Of a stretch of DNA of 20,421 nucleotides, positions 1 to 7,321 are shown piece after piece. Under the pieces are notes generated by a model. It saw only the letters and a list, made by a program, of their open reading frames with translations. It had not been told where the DNA came from and did no database searches. Each line of letters starts with the position of its first letter. Position 1 is the stretch's first letter. Location of the stretch: IMG/VR virus record IMGVR_UViG_3300037278_000312, positions 1-20,421 of that record. One strand, given 5' to 3'. The position numbers and the translations under genes are program-made. Origin of the DNA: a virus.

Positions 1-2360
1 AGAAACACAGACAAATGATCGAGAAGAACATGCTCAGGATTAAGATCGGTCGCGGCAACGCCGCCGATAGCGGCTAGTGTCTGGCCAGCATAGCCAGGAC
101 CCCAATAAGGAAAGCCGGGACATTCCATCGTGAAATCACGCAGCCGCACGTTATTAGACGTGCTTGTGTTGATGCCCGTAAAACGCGGCGTGGTTCCGTC
201 CACGTCATCGGCAAAGCTTGTCGCGCCGACATAGAGAACGGTTGCTGAATTTAGAGGCGTTCCTGAATTGTTACCGTAATTATTGCCGCCATTATTTCCC
301 ACAAGCTCCGTGTTGCTCGCCAAATGAAGATTATGAACCATACACTGGGAGGGAAGTTTGACGCGGCCTCCGTGATAGATGGCGCTGTCCGCTGAGGCGT
401 TGGCGATGGCTGACGTGTCGTCCACAGCCGCTGAAGGTGTTGTGGATGGATAAGCGGGAGCGCCGCCCATAATGGCCTGACCCGTGCTTGCAGAAACTGT
501 GCAACGTGCATTTTGGCCTAAGACCCAAGTATCGTTAAGGGTGGTTGTCGTAGCGCAAGCTGAAACATAAGTGGTCTTGAATGGATCGCAGGGTCCGAAT
601 ACAGAAATGACTTTGCCAACATCGCCAGGTTGTCCCTGCGAAGCTGTAGCTGGGTTGCAAGTCGTGTTTTCGATCTGGATATTAGGTGAACCGTTTGTCG
701 TTGACACACCCTGCGTCGGGCCACCGTAAGCATTATGGGAATAATACTGCGCGTTACAGGTAGCTCCATAATAACGAGGATCGATGTCCATACCATTTGA
801 AATCTGATAGAGAAGATTCGCGGCTTGATAGAACTCGTTGACGACACCACCATAAGTATTGCTGCTAAAGGTTAAACCACCTAAAGAATCTGCGCCATTG
901 TTGTATTGAACGCTGCCGCTTGCACCTCCAGTTGTTGAGGTGCCGAGAACGCCAGCCGTCGCAGTGACAAAACCTGTGCCCAAAGGAACGACTGTTACAT
1001 TGCCACTTGTCGTGCCTATAGACACACTTTGAGTGCCTGTTGAGACAAGCTGTGGAGAACCTGAAAAAGAGCCTGAACTATTGAATTGAAATTGGCCTGA
1101 CGAACCGCCAGGAGTACCGCCGCCAGCTCCAGATGCGCTGACAGTCTGGTTAGGCCATGAGCCGGTCACAGTCACATTTGTTCCGGCCACAAGAGAAGGA
1201 GATGATGTGCCGCTTCCGCCATTTGCTACCGGAAGTATTCCCGTCACCTGTGATGTCAAACTGACTAAGCCATTTGTCGCGGAGACGACTTGCTGCCAGC
1301 CGCCGTTAATATATGCTTCCAACATATGCAGGGTAGAGTTATCGCGGAAATTACCCTCAACGCCAGATGGCCGCTGCGTGGTTGTTCCTACAGGAAGCGT
1401 ATCAGCAGTCGTCGCCGTGGCTGCATAGGTCAATGCTGTGCTGGCACCGCTCCAGATGGCCGCAGCTCCGTTGACAGTGCCGGTGAAAGTTGGCGAGGCA
1501 AGAGGAGCCGCGCCCGTAACCTGTGCTACACCATAATCGCCAGACTGAGCCGTTATCGCACCAGTGCGACTAAAAACTGAAGAAACACCAGTGACTGGAA
1601 CTCCTGTCAATTGTGCATAGGGAAGAGACAGAGCGGAAAGAGTCGCCAGAGTCGAGTTGCTGGTCGCTGTGATATTGGCAGCGGTTCCGGTTGTGTTTTG
1701 GTTGAGTGTAGGAATCCGCGCGGAGTTCAAAGTTCCACTGCTAATATTTGAGGCGTTTGTCGTATCTGTCGTCGCGGAGGTAACAAAAGCCACCCCATTA
1801 GTCTTTGTGCAGGTGAGAGCGAGAGAACCTGCGGTATTTGTGCAGTCTCCGGTATGTGCAGGTTCTTGTGCAGCTTGAAGCGTGCCGCTCGCTTGAGACG
1901 AAAGATTTACAGTTCCAGACAATTGCGAGAAAGAATAATCATTAGTCTGCGCCGTCACAGCTCCGCTGCGCCCAAAAACACTCGATACTGATCCAGTGCC
2001 GGTTGGCGTGCCGCAAAGAGCGTTGCCGTTTGCAAGAATCCCATAGGCGTATTGACTGCCGGAGCAAGCCGAAGGCAGAGCGGCGAGAGCCGTGGCAGTA
2101 GCCACGTTTGCGATGGAGACAGACGTACCTGCTGTAACCAAACCTTTATTGTTGACGGTGAACTGTCCTACTGAAGAAGAGCTTCCATACGTTCCCGGAT
2201 TCGAGTTGACGGTCGGAAGTGTGGCTACGCTGCTCCCGGCAGGAATGCTAATGTCACCAGTAATCGCCTGTACCCCAGGATTGCTGGTAGAAGCAAATCC
2301 ATAAGAAGAAAGCAAAGCGACAAAAAGAAACGCGAAGAGAAGGATTTTAGCTTTGAACAT
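1..2360 (-). CDS. tail spike / fibre with pectate-lyase-type domain and N-terminal signal-like segment (3' end off window)
   Basis: An uninterrupted frame of 786 codons runs from ATG at 2360 to the left edge, so the C terminus is missing. The N terminus (MFKAKILLFAFLFVALLSSY) looks like a type I signal peptide with a cleavable GFA-S end. Residues about 25-500 are Gly/Ser/Thr-rich with fibre motifs: two copies of SVFxRxGAxTAQ (DNA about 1965-1930 and 1585-1550), LASPTFTGT, and LPVANGGSGTSS. From about residue 640, DDTSAI, GGRVKLPS and LASNTELVG match the start of the pectate-lyase-3 beta-helix fold used by phage depolymerase spikes. The start overlaps the preceding gene by 14 bp, suggesting translational coupling. 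Receptor binding or glycan cleavage is inferred; catalytic residues would lie outside the window. The secretion-like N terminus is odd for a virion protein. A bacterial-type surface protein with fibre repeats is the alternative. Confidence 0.8.
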   Translation of the reverse strand, partial: MFKAKILLFAFLFVALLSSYGFASTSNPGVQAITGDISIPAGSSVATLPTVNSNPGTYGSSSSVGQFTVNNKGLVTAGTSVSIANVATATALAALPSACSGSQYAYGILANGNALCGTPTGTGSVSSVFGRSGAVTAQTNDYSFSQLSGTVNLSSQASGTLQAAQEPAHTGDCTNTAGSLALTCTKTNGVAFVTSATTDTTNASNISSGTLNSARIPTLNQNTTGTAANITATSNSTLATLSALSLPYAQLTGVPVTGVSSVFSRTGAITAQSGDYGVAQVTGAAPLASPTFTGTVNGAAAIWSGASTALTYAATATTADTLPVGTTTQRPSGVEGNFRDNSTLHMLEAYINGGWQQVVSATNGLVSLTSQVTGILPVANGGSGTSSPSLVAGTNVTVTGSWPNQTVSASGAGGGTPGGSSGQFQFNSSGSFSGSPQLVSTGTQSVSIGTTSGNVTVVPLGTGFVTATAGVLGTSTTGGASGSVQYNNGADSLGGLTFSSNTYGGVVNEFYQAANLLYQISNGMDIDPRYYGATCNAQYYSHNAYGGPTQGVSTTNGSPNIQIENTTCNPATASQGQPGDVGKVISVFGPCDPFKTTYVSACATTTTLNDTWVLGQNARCTVSASTGQAIMGGAPAYPSTTPSAAVDDTSAIANASADSAIYHGGRVKLPSQCMVHNLHLASNTELVGNNGGNNYGNNSGTPLNSATVLYVGATSFADDVDGTTPRFTGINTSTSNNVRLRDFTMECPGFPYWGPGYAGQTLAAIGGVAATDLNPEHVLLDHLSVF

Positions 2361-2853
2361 ACCAGGCCGTCCCGCTGAGTTGAACTGCGTTGCTCGAATT
2401 GAGATTCAAAGCTGAATTAGCAGAGCTTGTGAACCAAGGCTCTCCGCTGAAATCTAACAAAATATTTCCGTAAGCAAGCAATGGAATAGGCCCGGAAAGA
2501 GGCGTTGTTCCGTCTTCAAATGTAAGAGTTGTGGGACCACCGACATATAAAATTAGACGGTGAAGTTTATTTCTAAGACCAACCATCGCAGATGCAATTT
2601 GTAAAGCACCAGAAGCCGCTGAGTTGATCACGAAGGGTGTGAGCTGAGGAGTTGCGATAGGACACGGTGCAACTCCAATGCCGCCCTGCGGGTTTACGAG
2701 AAGACGCTGACCACCAACTGCCGGATCACCAATTGTAACGCCCTGCCGATAAACAGCGATGCTCGCTTCATTAAGAACAACGGTGTTGTCGATCAATTTT
2801 CCGACATTAGCGGCATCACTTGGAAGAGTTACTGTGCCGGGGGTATCACTCAT
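2347..2853 (-). CDS. phage structural-type protein, 168 aa, upstream of the tail spike
   Basis: The start ATG at 2853 has a GAGG seven bases upstream. The protein is polar and beta-rich with no signal or membrane segment. It opens with MSDTPGTVTLPSDAANVGK and contains a VYRQGVTIGDPAVGGQ segment of a style seen in phage tail-proximal proteins. Its C-terminal half (DGTTPLSGPIPLLAYGNILLDF ... SANSALNLNSSNAVQLSG, written here in parts) resembles the terminal domains of head or tail decoration proteins. It overlaps the spike gene by 14 bp, so the two are probably made together, and it may be an adaptor, cap or second fibre subunit. I do not recognise a named family, so the structural role is inferred from composition and position. 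Confidence 0.7.
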   Translation of the reverse strand: MSDTPGTVTLPSDAANVGKLIDNTVVLNEASIAVYRQGVTIGDPAVGGQRLLVNPQGGIGVAPCPIATPQLTPFVINSAASGALQIASAMVGLRNKLHRLILYVGGPTTLTFEDGTTPLSGPIPLLAYGNILLDFSGEPWFTSSANSALNLNSSNAVQLSGTAWYVQS

Positions 2854-2912
2854 CGTGGAGCCTCGTTACTCGGTTGATTTTTTTTATCGCGGCACAAGCG
2901 GAATCCATGTTT

Positions 2913-2941
2913 GTTTTAGCCCATGCTGATTCGCAGGTCAA
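2913..2941 (-). promoter_or_regulatory. candidate sigma70-type promoter for the spike pair
   Basis: On the minus strand TTGACC (2941-2936) and TAAAAC (2918-2913) are separated by 17 bp, about 60 bases upstream of the ATG at 2853. The match is moderate (5/6 and 4/6) and no other upstream gene on this strand could supply read-through inside the window. Confidence 0.35.
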
Positions 2942-3008
2942 TATACCATAAAAGTTTAACGCAAGGATAAGTGTTTCTAAGCCGCTCGACCCCCCACAGG
3001 TTGATATT

Positions 3009-3026
3009 TTTTGTCTATTGACAAAA
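3009..3026. promoter_or_regulatory. 18-bp palindromic operator, copy 1
   Basis: TTTTGTC-TATT-GACAAAA is a perfect inverted repeat with 7-bp arms; one more T/A pair extends it to 3008-3027. The exact reverse complement recurs at 11763-11780 beside the Cro-like regulator gene. The TTGACA -35 hexamer of the rightward promoter (3018-3023) lies inside it, so a protein bound here should block primase/helicase transcription. The binding protein is inferred to be the regulator at 11512-11736. Confidence 0.75.
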
Positions 3027-3046
3027 ATTTATGGTTAAGGCTTTAT
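3018..3046 (+). promoter_or_regulatory. promoter for leader peptide-primase-helicase operon
   Basis: A consensus TTGACA at 3018-3023 is followed after 17 bp by CTTTAT at 3041-3046. This predicts a transcript start near 3053, just before the structured leader at 3061. The -35 box is embedded in the operator. Confidence 0.55.
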
Positions 3047-3060
3047 GCTTTAGTCATCGT

Positions 3061-3152
3061 CGTGTGAGGGAAAAATGAAGCATCAACGTAATTTTGTCGC
3101 TGATTCCATAAAGGAATCATCAAAAATGACATCGAGCTGATTCCCTCACATG
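3061..3152 (+). promoter_or_regulatory. structured mRNA leader with competing stems
   Basis: TGTGAGGGAA at 3063-3072, which contains the leader-peptide ribosome site, is perfectly complementary to TTCCCTCACA at 3141-3150, which ends on the A of the primase ATG. A C-G and a G-U pair extend this stem outward. A second hairpin pairs TGATTCC (3101-3107) with GGAATCA (3113-3119) around ATAAA. TGATTCC occurs again at 3138-3144, so GGAATCA could instead pair there, which would exclude the long stem. Such alternative folds suggest an attenuator-like switch; its function is inferred. Confidence 0.5.
3075..3140 (+). CDS. 21-residue leader peptide upstream of primase
   Basis: ATG at 3075 follows GAGGGAAAA, a good ribosome site, and reads 21 sense codons (MKHQRNFVADS...) to TGA at 3138-3140. 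The stop lies nine bases before the primase ATG, which has no Shine-Dalgarno of its own. This arrangement suggests that ribosomes translating the short frame are needed to start primase translation, and that its translation opens the leader stems. The peptide has no recognisable domain. It may matter only by being translated, or it may be a chance frame. Confidence 0.45.
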   Translation: MKHQRNFVADSIKESSKMTSS

Positions 3153-4139
3153 CGCGCCAGCGATATAAAAAACAGTTACACGCTTTCTGATGTGATCAGA
3201 AAATATGTCGATCTTAAAAGAGACGGCAATGAGTTTGTTGGATGCTGCCCATTTCACGGAGAGAGAACCCCATCTTTTCGTGTGCAGGATGCAAGACGAT
3301 CATGGCATTGTTTTGGATGTGGAGAACACGGAGACGTTGTTGACTTTGTTCAAAAGATGGAAAAATGTACTCTTCATGACGCATGTGAAAAAATAACCGG
3401 AACAAATTTTACTGCGACAGGAATTGAGAAACGAGAATTACCACCTATTGTTGACATTTATGCCGACCTAATTAGCATCCCAATCAAAGAGTGCGATATT
3501 CCGCGAGCCAATCAATGGTTCTCAGTTTGGAATCCAAAATCATCACCAGAGCATCCGAATGGCAGATTCACTCGCTACCGGCCAACATTGATTCATCCCT
3601 ACAGAAATTTTGACGGAGAGTTAGTCGGATGCACAGTTCGAATCAATATGAAGGATCGGAAAATTGTTCCAATGCTTCGTATGATAGAAAAAAATAAGCA
3701 ACGGAGCTGGTGCCACTTTCCTTTTGAAAAACCGCGTTCTCCGTATGGCGTTGATCAATTAAAAATAAATGAAACGTCTACAGTTTTAATCGTTGAAGGA
3801 GAAAAATGCGTAGACACAGCGCGCCTGGTCATAGGCTCTCCTTGTATAACTTGGGCTGGCGGGACAAACGCTGTGAAGTTTACAGATTGGTCAGCCCTGA
3901 AAAATAGAAATGTTTTGCTTTGGGCGGACGCCGACTCTCAAGGAAGAGAGGCTATGCTTGAAGTGTTCGATAGCGCGATTTCTGCCGGTGCTTCGAAAAT
4001 AAAATTATTGAATGAGGATATTTCAAAACCTAAGGGATGGGACATAGCAGACGCCGTGGATATCGATAAAATGTCACGCGCTGACATTCTTGCTTGGATG
4101 ACAGCGCAGATGCCCTCCAAATTTTATGGAGGAGAATAA
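3150..4139 (+). CDS. phage DNA primase, CHC2 zinc finger plus Toprim
   Basis: This 329-residue protein should synthesise RNA primers for phage replication. A CHC2-type zinc finger is visible at residues 33-57 (C33-x2-H36 ... C54-x2-C57) in the DnaG-like context CCPFHGERTPSF. A Toprim domain follows, with the metal-binding glutamate in LIVEGEKC (about 214-220) and the acidic pair in WADADSQGRE (D260, D262). It is much shorter than full DnaG (about 580 residues) and lacks a visible helicase-binding C-terminal domain, as is common for phage primases. The start is the first ATG after the leader-peptide stop and lacks a clear ribosome site. Its stop overlaps the helicase start by one base (TAATG), so the two are coupled. 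Confidence 0.93.
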   Translation: MRASDIKNSYTLSDVIRKYVDLKRDGNEFVGCCPFHGERTPSFRVQDARRSWHCFGCGEHGDVVDFVQKMEKCTLHDACEKITGTNFTATGIEKRELPPIVDIYADLISIPIKECDIPRANQWFSVWNPKSSPEHPNGRFTRYRPTLIHPYRNFDGELVGCTVRINMKDRKIVPMLRMIEKNKQRSWCHFPFEKPRSPYGVDQLKINETSTVLIVEGEKCVDTARLVIGSPCITWAGGTNAVKFTDWSALKNRNVLLWADADSQGREAMLEVFDSAISAGASKIKLLNEDISKPKGWDIADAVDIDKMSRADILAWMTAQMPSKFYGGE

Positions 4140-5455
4140 TGGTTAAGCAAACTGGGATCGACGATCAAAAAGACGCCGAGGTTTACGGTCTTTCTGGAAA
4201 CAGGTTTCAGAAGGGCGAAGAGTGGATGCGGTTTTTGATTTGGAAGGATGAAGACACCGTTATAGCGAAGAGCGTAACAAATGCGATCTGTTTTTTAACT
4301 CATCATCATGCTGTGGAAGGAGTGTTTATTTACAATGAATTTTCAGATGAAATTGTCCTCGGTAGATGTCCCCCTTGGAGGAACGATAAGGATAAATTTG
4401 AACCGATGCAGCGTATGCACGATCACGATATCACCCATGCCACAGCATGGCTGGAGCGAGTCGGCGTCACCACGTCGATCAATACCACGCGATCAGCAAT
4501 TATTGCGGCCGCAAAAAATAAAACGATAAATCCTCCTAAGGAATATTTGCAAAAACTTGTGTGGGATAAAATTTCGCGCCTCGATCACTGGCTCATAGAC
4601 ACATGTGGAACTGAAGATACGCCTTACGTCAGAACTGTCGGAGCGAAGTGGATGATAGGAGCCGCCGCCCGTGTTTTTAGGCCGGGATGCAAGATGGACA
4701 ATACGCTGATACTCGAAGGTGATCAGGGCATCGGTAAATCGACCGTGTTCAAGGAGCTGGCCACGTTCAACGATAAAGCGTATTTCACAGACGATCTCGC
4801 ACCACCAGGAACGAAAGACTGCTCGATCCAATTGCAAGGCGTGATCATCGTTGAGCTTCCAGAAATGCAAGCATTGATCCGTACAGACAGAAATGTTTTT
4901 GTACCGTGGTTGAGCCGAACATCAGATCGTTATCGCCCTCCATACGGCATCATGCTGGTGGAGTCGCCGCGCCGCTGCATTTTCGGAGGAACATGGAACC
5001 CTGATAACACAGGATTGTTTGAGGACCCCACGGGCGCGCGCAGATACTGGCCAGTGAGCTGCAAAGAAATCAACCTTGACCTCATCAGAACATGTCGCGA
5101 TCAGCTCTGGGCAGAGGCTATAGAGCGTTATAAGGCCGGAGAAAAATGGTGGCTAGAAGGCGAGGAGGCGATTGCCTTGGCGCGCGAGCAACAGGAGATG
5201 CGTGAGTCCGATGATGTGTGGGGTGAACTGATCAACGAATGCGTACACGGAAAGACAAGGACGACTATCAATGAAATTCTTCATGCCATGCACGTTCCAA
5301 TCGAAAAACGTGACAGGAAATGTGAGCGCAGAATTGGACATCATATGCGTCGTATAGGCTGGTCCAGAAAGAAAATGAGGCCGTCAGCTTACAAGGACCC
5401 CACATGGTATTTCATAAATCCTGACTGTTTAAATCTTAATCCCGAAGAGTTCTAG
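4139..5455 (+). CDS. VirE-family (virulence-associated E) replicative helicase-like ATPase
   Basis: The 438-residue product carries a P-loop GDQGIGKS (194-201) and Walker B VIIVELPEM (235-243). It also has the family hallmark SRTSDRYRPPYG (259-270), then CIFGGTWNPD and the ETGNRRFWPV-like segment DPTGARRYWPV. These match the VirE/DUF5906-like superfamily 3-type ATPases that sit directly behind primases in phages and mobile elements, so a role in unwinding DNA ahead of the fork is well supported by family and context. I start it at 4139, where GGAGGAGAATA precedes ATG and overlaps the primase stop; an in-frame ATG at 4094 lies deep in the primase gene and lacks a ribosome site. The last 27 bp overlap the convergent VRR-NUC gene end to end. 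Confidence 0.9.
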   Translation: MVKQTGIDDQKDAEVYGLSGNRFQKGEEWMRFLIWKDEDTVIAKSVTNAICFLTHHHAVEGVFIYNEFSDEIVLGRCPPWRNDKDKFEPMQRMHDHDITHATAWLERVGVTTSINTTRSAIIAAAKNKTINPPKEYLQKLVWDKISRLDHWLIDTCGTEDTPYVRTVGAKWMIGAAARVFRPGCKMDNTLILEGDQGIGKSTVFKELATFNDKAYFTDDLAPPGTKDCSIQLQGVIIVELPEMQALIRTDRNVFVPWLSRTSDRYRPPYGIMLVESPRRCIFGGTWNPDNTGLFEDPTGARRYWPVSCKEINLDLIRTCRDQLWAEAIERYKAGEKWWLEGEEAIALAREQQEMRESDDVWGELINECVHGKTRTTINEILHAMHVPIEKRDRKCERRIGHHMRRIGWSRKKMRPSAYKDPTWYFINPDCLNLNPEEF

Positions 5456-5818
5456 CGCGCCGATAAGAGACCTGAAGTGACCGGCGATACCTCCATCCTG
5501 TTGTACAACACGAATGAAATTTTTCTGATCTTCGGTTAAACGGCCGGATGTAGATTTGGCTTCGGGCGCGGCGAAGATGGCGATACGCTGACCGACCATA
5601 TCTTGAGTAATGATAACGGATTTATAACCGATGAGGTCAGAGGACCCTTTGCAAAGTCCTGCGTGAAGAGGGCGAGCGTTTGCAAGTAAAATCGAACCGT
5701 CAGGATTTTTTCTAACGAGTTTACCGATCCACCCGACACCCACGTTATTGCGAAACGTTTTGATGCCATGTTTTGCGAGTTCAATTTGCGCCTCGCGCTG
5801 TACGTTCGACTCGCTCAT
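5429..5818 (-). CDS. VRR-NUC-like nuclease
   Basis: This 129-residue protein fits the small stand-alone VRR-NUC nucleases of phages (PD-(D/E)XK fold). An N-terminal E..AQIEL helix is followed by FRNNVGVGW, then the metal-binding GSSDLIG and EAKSTSGRLTEDQKNFI, with GGIAGHFRS near the end. The D of SSDLIG, the E and K of EAK and the Q of DQKNF are the expected active-site residues. Members are thought to cut branched or structured DNA during replication or recombination. It is the last gene of the leftward early operon, starts 38 bp inside the methyltransferase gene with a weak ribosome site, and ends overlapping the convergent helicase gene by 27 bp. Confidence 0.85.
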   Translation of the reverse strand: MSESNVQREAQIELAKHGIKTFRNNVGVGWIGKLVRKNPDGSILLANARPLHAGLCKGSSDLIGYKSVIITQDMVGQRIAIFAAPEAKSTSGRLTEDQKNFIRVVQQDGGIAGHFRSLIGALELFGIKI

Positions 5819-6581
5819 GAGGAATGTCCAAAGATGTCTGTTTCAACTTAACATACGGAATAAACATATCCGCCTCTTTGGTAGCAGCATGAACGCGCTC
5901 ACAGCAGATGTCAAAATACTTCGCGTCTTGCTCGATTAATATACACCTACGGCCAAGCTGAACGGCAGCAACGCCGGTTGTGCCGGAACCTGCGAATGGA
6001 TCAAGTATAATTTGTCCGTGATCCGTAAAATCCAATATCAACTCGCGCATCAGTAGAAGTGGTTTTTCCGTTTTGTGAACGCCGTGGCGCGTCTTAGAAT
6101 TTGTAAGGTGCGTATAGACCCCACGTTTTCCACCAGCAGACCAGCGAGAGTATCCCTTGCCGCACCAAGCCGTCACCATCGATTCGTATCCTATAGCCGG
6201 TCCTTGCCCATTCATTTTAGGCGTAGCATCAGGTTTGACCCAGACCATCGGAGATTTATATTTTAATTCCTCAGATTCGATACTGTCGCGCCAGAAAGAA
6301 ACCTGTTCAGTTTGGCAGAAAGCGATAAACCATCCATCGCAGAGTCTCTTAGCCTCAGCACATACCTTGATCCTGAGACGATCATCAAGTGGGATAAAAT
6401 CCAGATCGTCACGATCTCTTGCGCCACCTTTTTTTTTGCGCCGTGGACGGAATTGTTTATGAGCCTCGGAATCATAAGGAGGGTCGCAGATAAAATGATC
6501 AACCTTCGTTGAAAACGAACTAATCACCTCGATGCAGTCACCGTGATATATATCACATGTGCCTATGGTTGTTCTGTTCAT
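5781..6581 (-). CDS. DNA methyltransferase, DPPY ... FAGSGT (beta-type order)
   Basis: A 266-residue S-adenosylmethionine-dependent DNA methylase. The catalytic motif IV DPPY is at 33-36, HKTEKP at 169-174 and the cofactor-binding DPFAGSGTTG at 194-203. This order (IV before I) is typical of the beta class of amino-methyltransferases, and DPPY favours N6-adenine over N4-cytosine. ATG at 6581 is chosen because AAGGAG lies eight bases upstream and the ATG overlaps the preceding stop as ATGA; longer in-frame starts lie inside the neighbour. No cognate restriction enzyme is recognised, so it is probably an orphan methylase protecting phage DNA from host restriction. The overlapping nuclease gene downstream is noted as a possible partner. 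Confidence 0.9.
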   Translation of the reverse strand: MNRTTIGTCDIYHGDCIEVISSFSTKVDHFICDPPYDSEAHKQFRPRRKKKGGARDRDDLDFIPLDDRLRIKVCAEAKRLCDGWFIAFCQTEQVSFWRDSIESEELKYKSPMVWVKPDATPKMNGQGPAIGYESMVTAWCGKGYSRWSAGGKRGVYTHLTNSKTRHGVHKTEKPLLLMRELILDFTDHGQIILDPFAGSGTTGVAAVQLGRRCILIEQDAKYFDICCERVHAATKEADMFIPYVKLKQTSLDIPHERVERTARGAN

Positions 6582-6814
6582 TTCTTTTTCTCCTTGAATG
6601 GACGGCGAAAAACAAACCATGTGAAAAGCTCTTCCGGTGAACGCCATTGTCTGACCGCCGGTCCTACATATTCCCAACCCTCCGTGTCCATCATGTTTAG
6701 AAACCACTCAATAGCTTCTGCGTGTGGAACGGGGGTTCCACAATTTGGTGGAAGCGTATTTTGGGTGACATGGTATTCCCATTTACGGGTGGTTTGTGGT
6801 TTACTCTCCGTCAT
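6578..6814 (-). CDS. small DUF4177-like protein, 78 aa
   Basis: The pattern KWEYHVTQN, a helix with IEWFLNMMDTEGWEYVGP, then FTWFVFRRP resembles DUF4177-type small proteins (beta strand, helix with GWE, beta strand ending FVFKR). Those are common in phages and have no settled function. ATG at 6814 has AGGT six bases upstream. The gene overlaps its upstream neighbour by 14 bp and the methyltransferase start by 4 bp (ATGA). The assignment rests on motif shape only. Confidence 0.75.
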   Translation of the reverse strand: MTESKPQTTRKWEYHVTQNTLPPNCGTPVPHAEAIEWFLNMMDTEGWEYVGPAVRQWRSPEELFTWFVFRRPFKEKKK

Positions 6815-7070
6815 GATCGAACCTCATTTTTGAGAAATCATCGTCTGGACCTTCCCAAAAAAAGTATGGACTTCCTGCATCGCTTCCACATCTACCTATT
6901 AGGTTGGCAATGTATGCTGGATCAATATTAAAATGTTTTGCTGCTTCGGCGACAGTTCCAAAGTCTGGACTTCCATCTGGTAGTTTCTTTCTGCGCCTCC
7001 AAGACCAGTTCTGGATTTGACCGAAAGTTTCAACGTCATCAATAAAGATTGGCGTGGTTTCAGTTGTCAT
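6801..7070 (-). CDS. hypothetical phage protein, 89 aa, with short helix-turn-helix-like stretch
   Basis: ATG at 7070 follows GGGAGGCAAGAT, a strong ribosome site, and overlaps the upstream stop as ATGA. The product is acidic at both ends. Its central segment (FGTVAEAAKHFNIDPAYIAN) resembles the recognition unit of a small DNA-binding domain, in which an AEAAKHF helix is followed by a turn and a second helix. It is followed by SPYFFWEGPDDD. I do not recognise a family. A DNA-binding or accessory replication role is only a guess from the motif and operon context. Confidence 0.7.
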   Translation of the reverse strand: MTTETTPIFIDDVETFGQIQNWSWRRRKKLPDGSPDFGTVAEAAKHFNIDPAYIANLIGRCGSDAGSPYFFWEGPDDDFSKMRFDHDGE

Positions 7071-7321
7071 ATCTTGCCTCCCATATATTCCTTGTCATGA
7101 ACGATAGCATTCGAAGCTATAGCCTCAACGCCGTACCAGTTCATCATATCCCAAAGAGCATCGCAAACATTCTTGAGCGATTGCTTTTTCACCGGGTCGG
7201 TTTCTTGGTCGTACAAGTGGTCTAGCTCATAATGTGCATGGCGAATGTCGCCTTGATCCAAAACTTTTACCATGACAGTCATCTTTTCGGTATCATTCGT
7301 CGTTTCAGATTCACTGGGCAT
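7067..7321 (-). CDS. hypothetical acidic phage protein, 84 aa
   Basis: I place the start at ATG 7321 (MPSESETTNDTEK), which overlaps the upstream gene by 11 bp; a longer frame to 7450 would be shadowed by that gene. The sequence is mostly helical: MTVMVKVLDQ, then HYELDHLYDQETDPVKKQSLKNV and ALWDMMNWYGVEAIA, shown in parts. It has no cysteine cluster, signal or membrane segment. It ends in an ATGA overlap with the next gene. No function is recognised. Confidence 0.65.
   Translation of the reverse strand: MPSESETTNDTEKMTVMVKVLDQGDIRHAHYELDHLYDQETDPVKKQSLKNVCDALWDMMNWYGVEAIASNAIVHDKEYMGGKI

Noticed and set aside
518-853. 111-codon minus-strand frame in the spike region
   Set aside because: The other minus-strand frame is open across the whole region and encodes fibre and pectate-lyase motifs; this one is a shadow.
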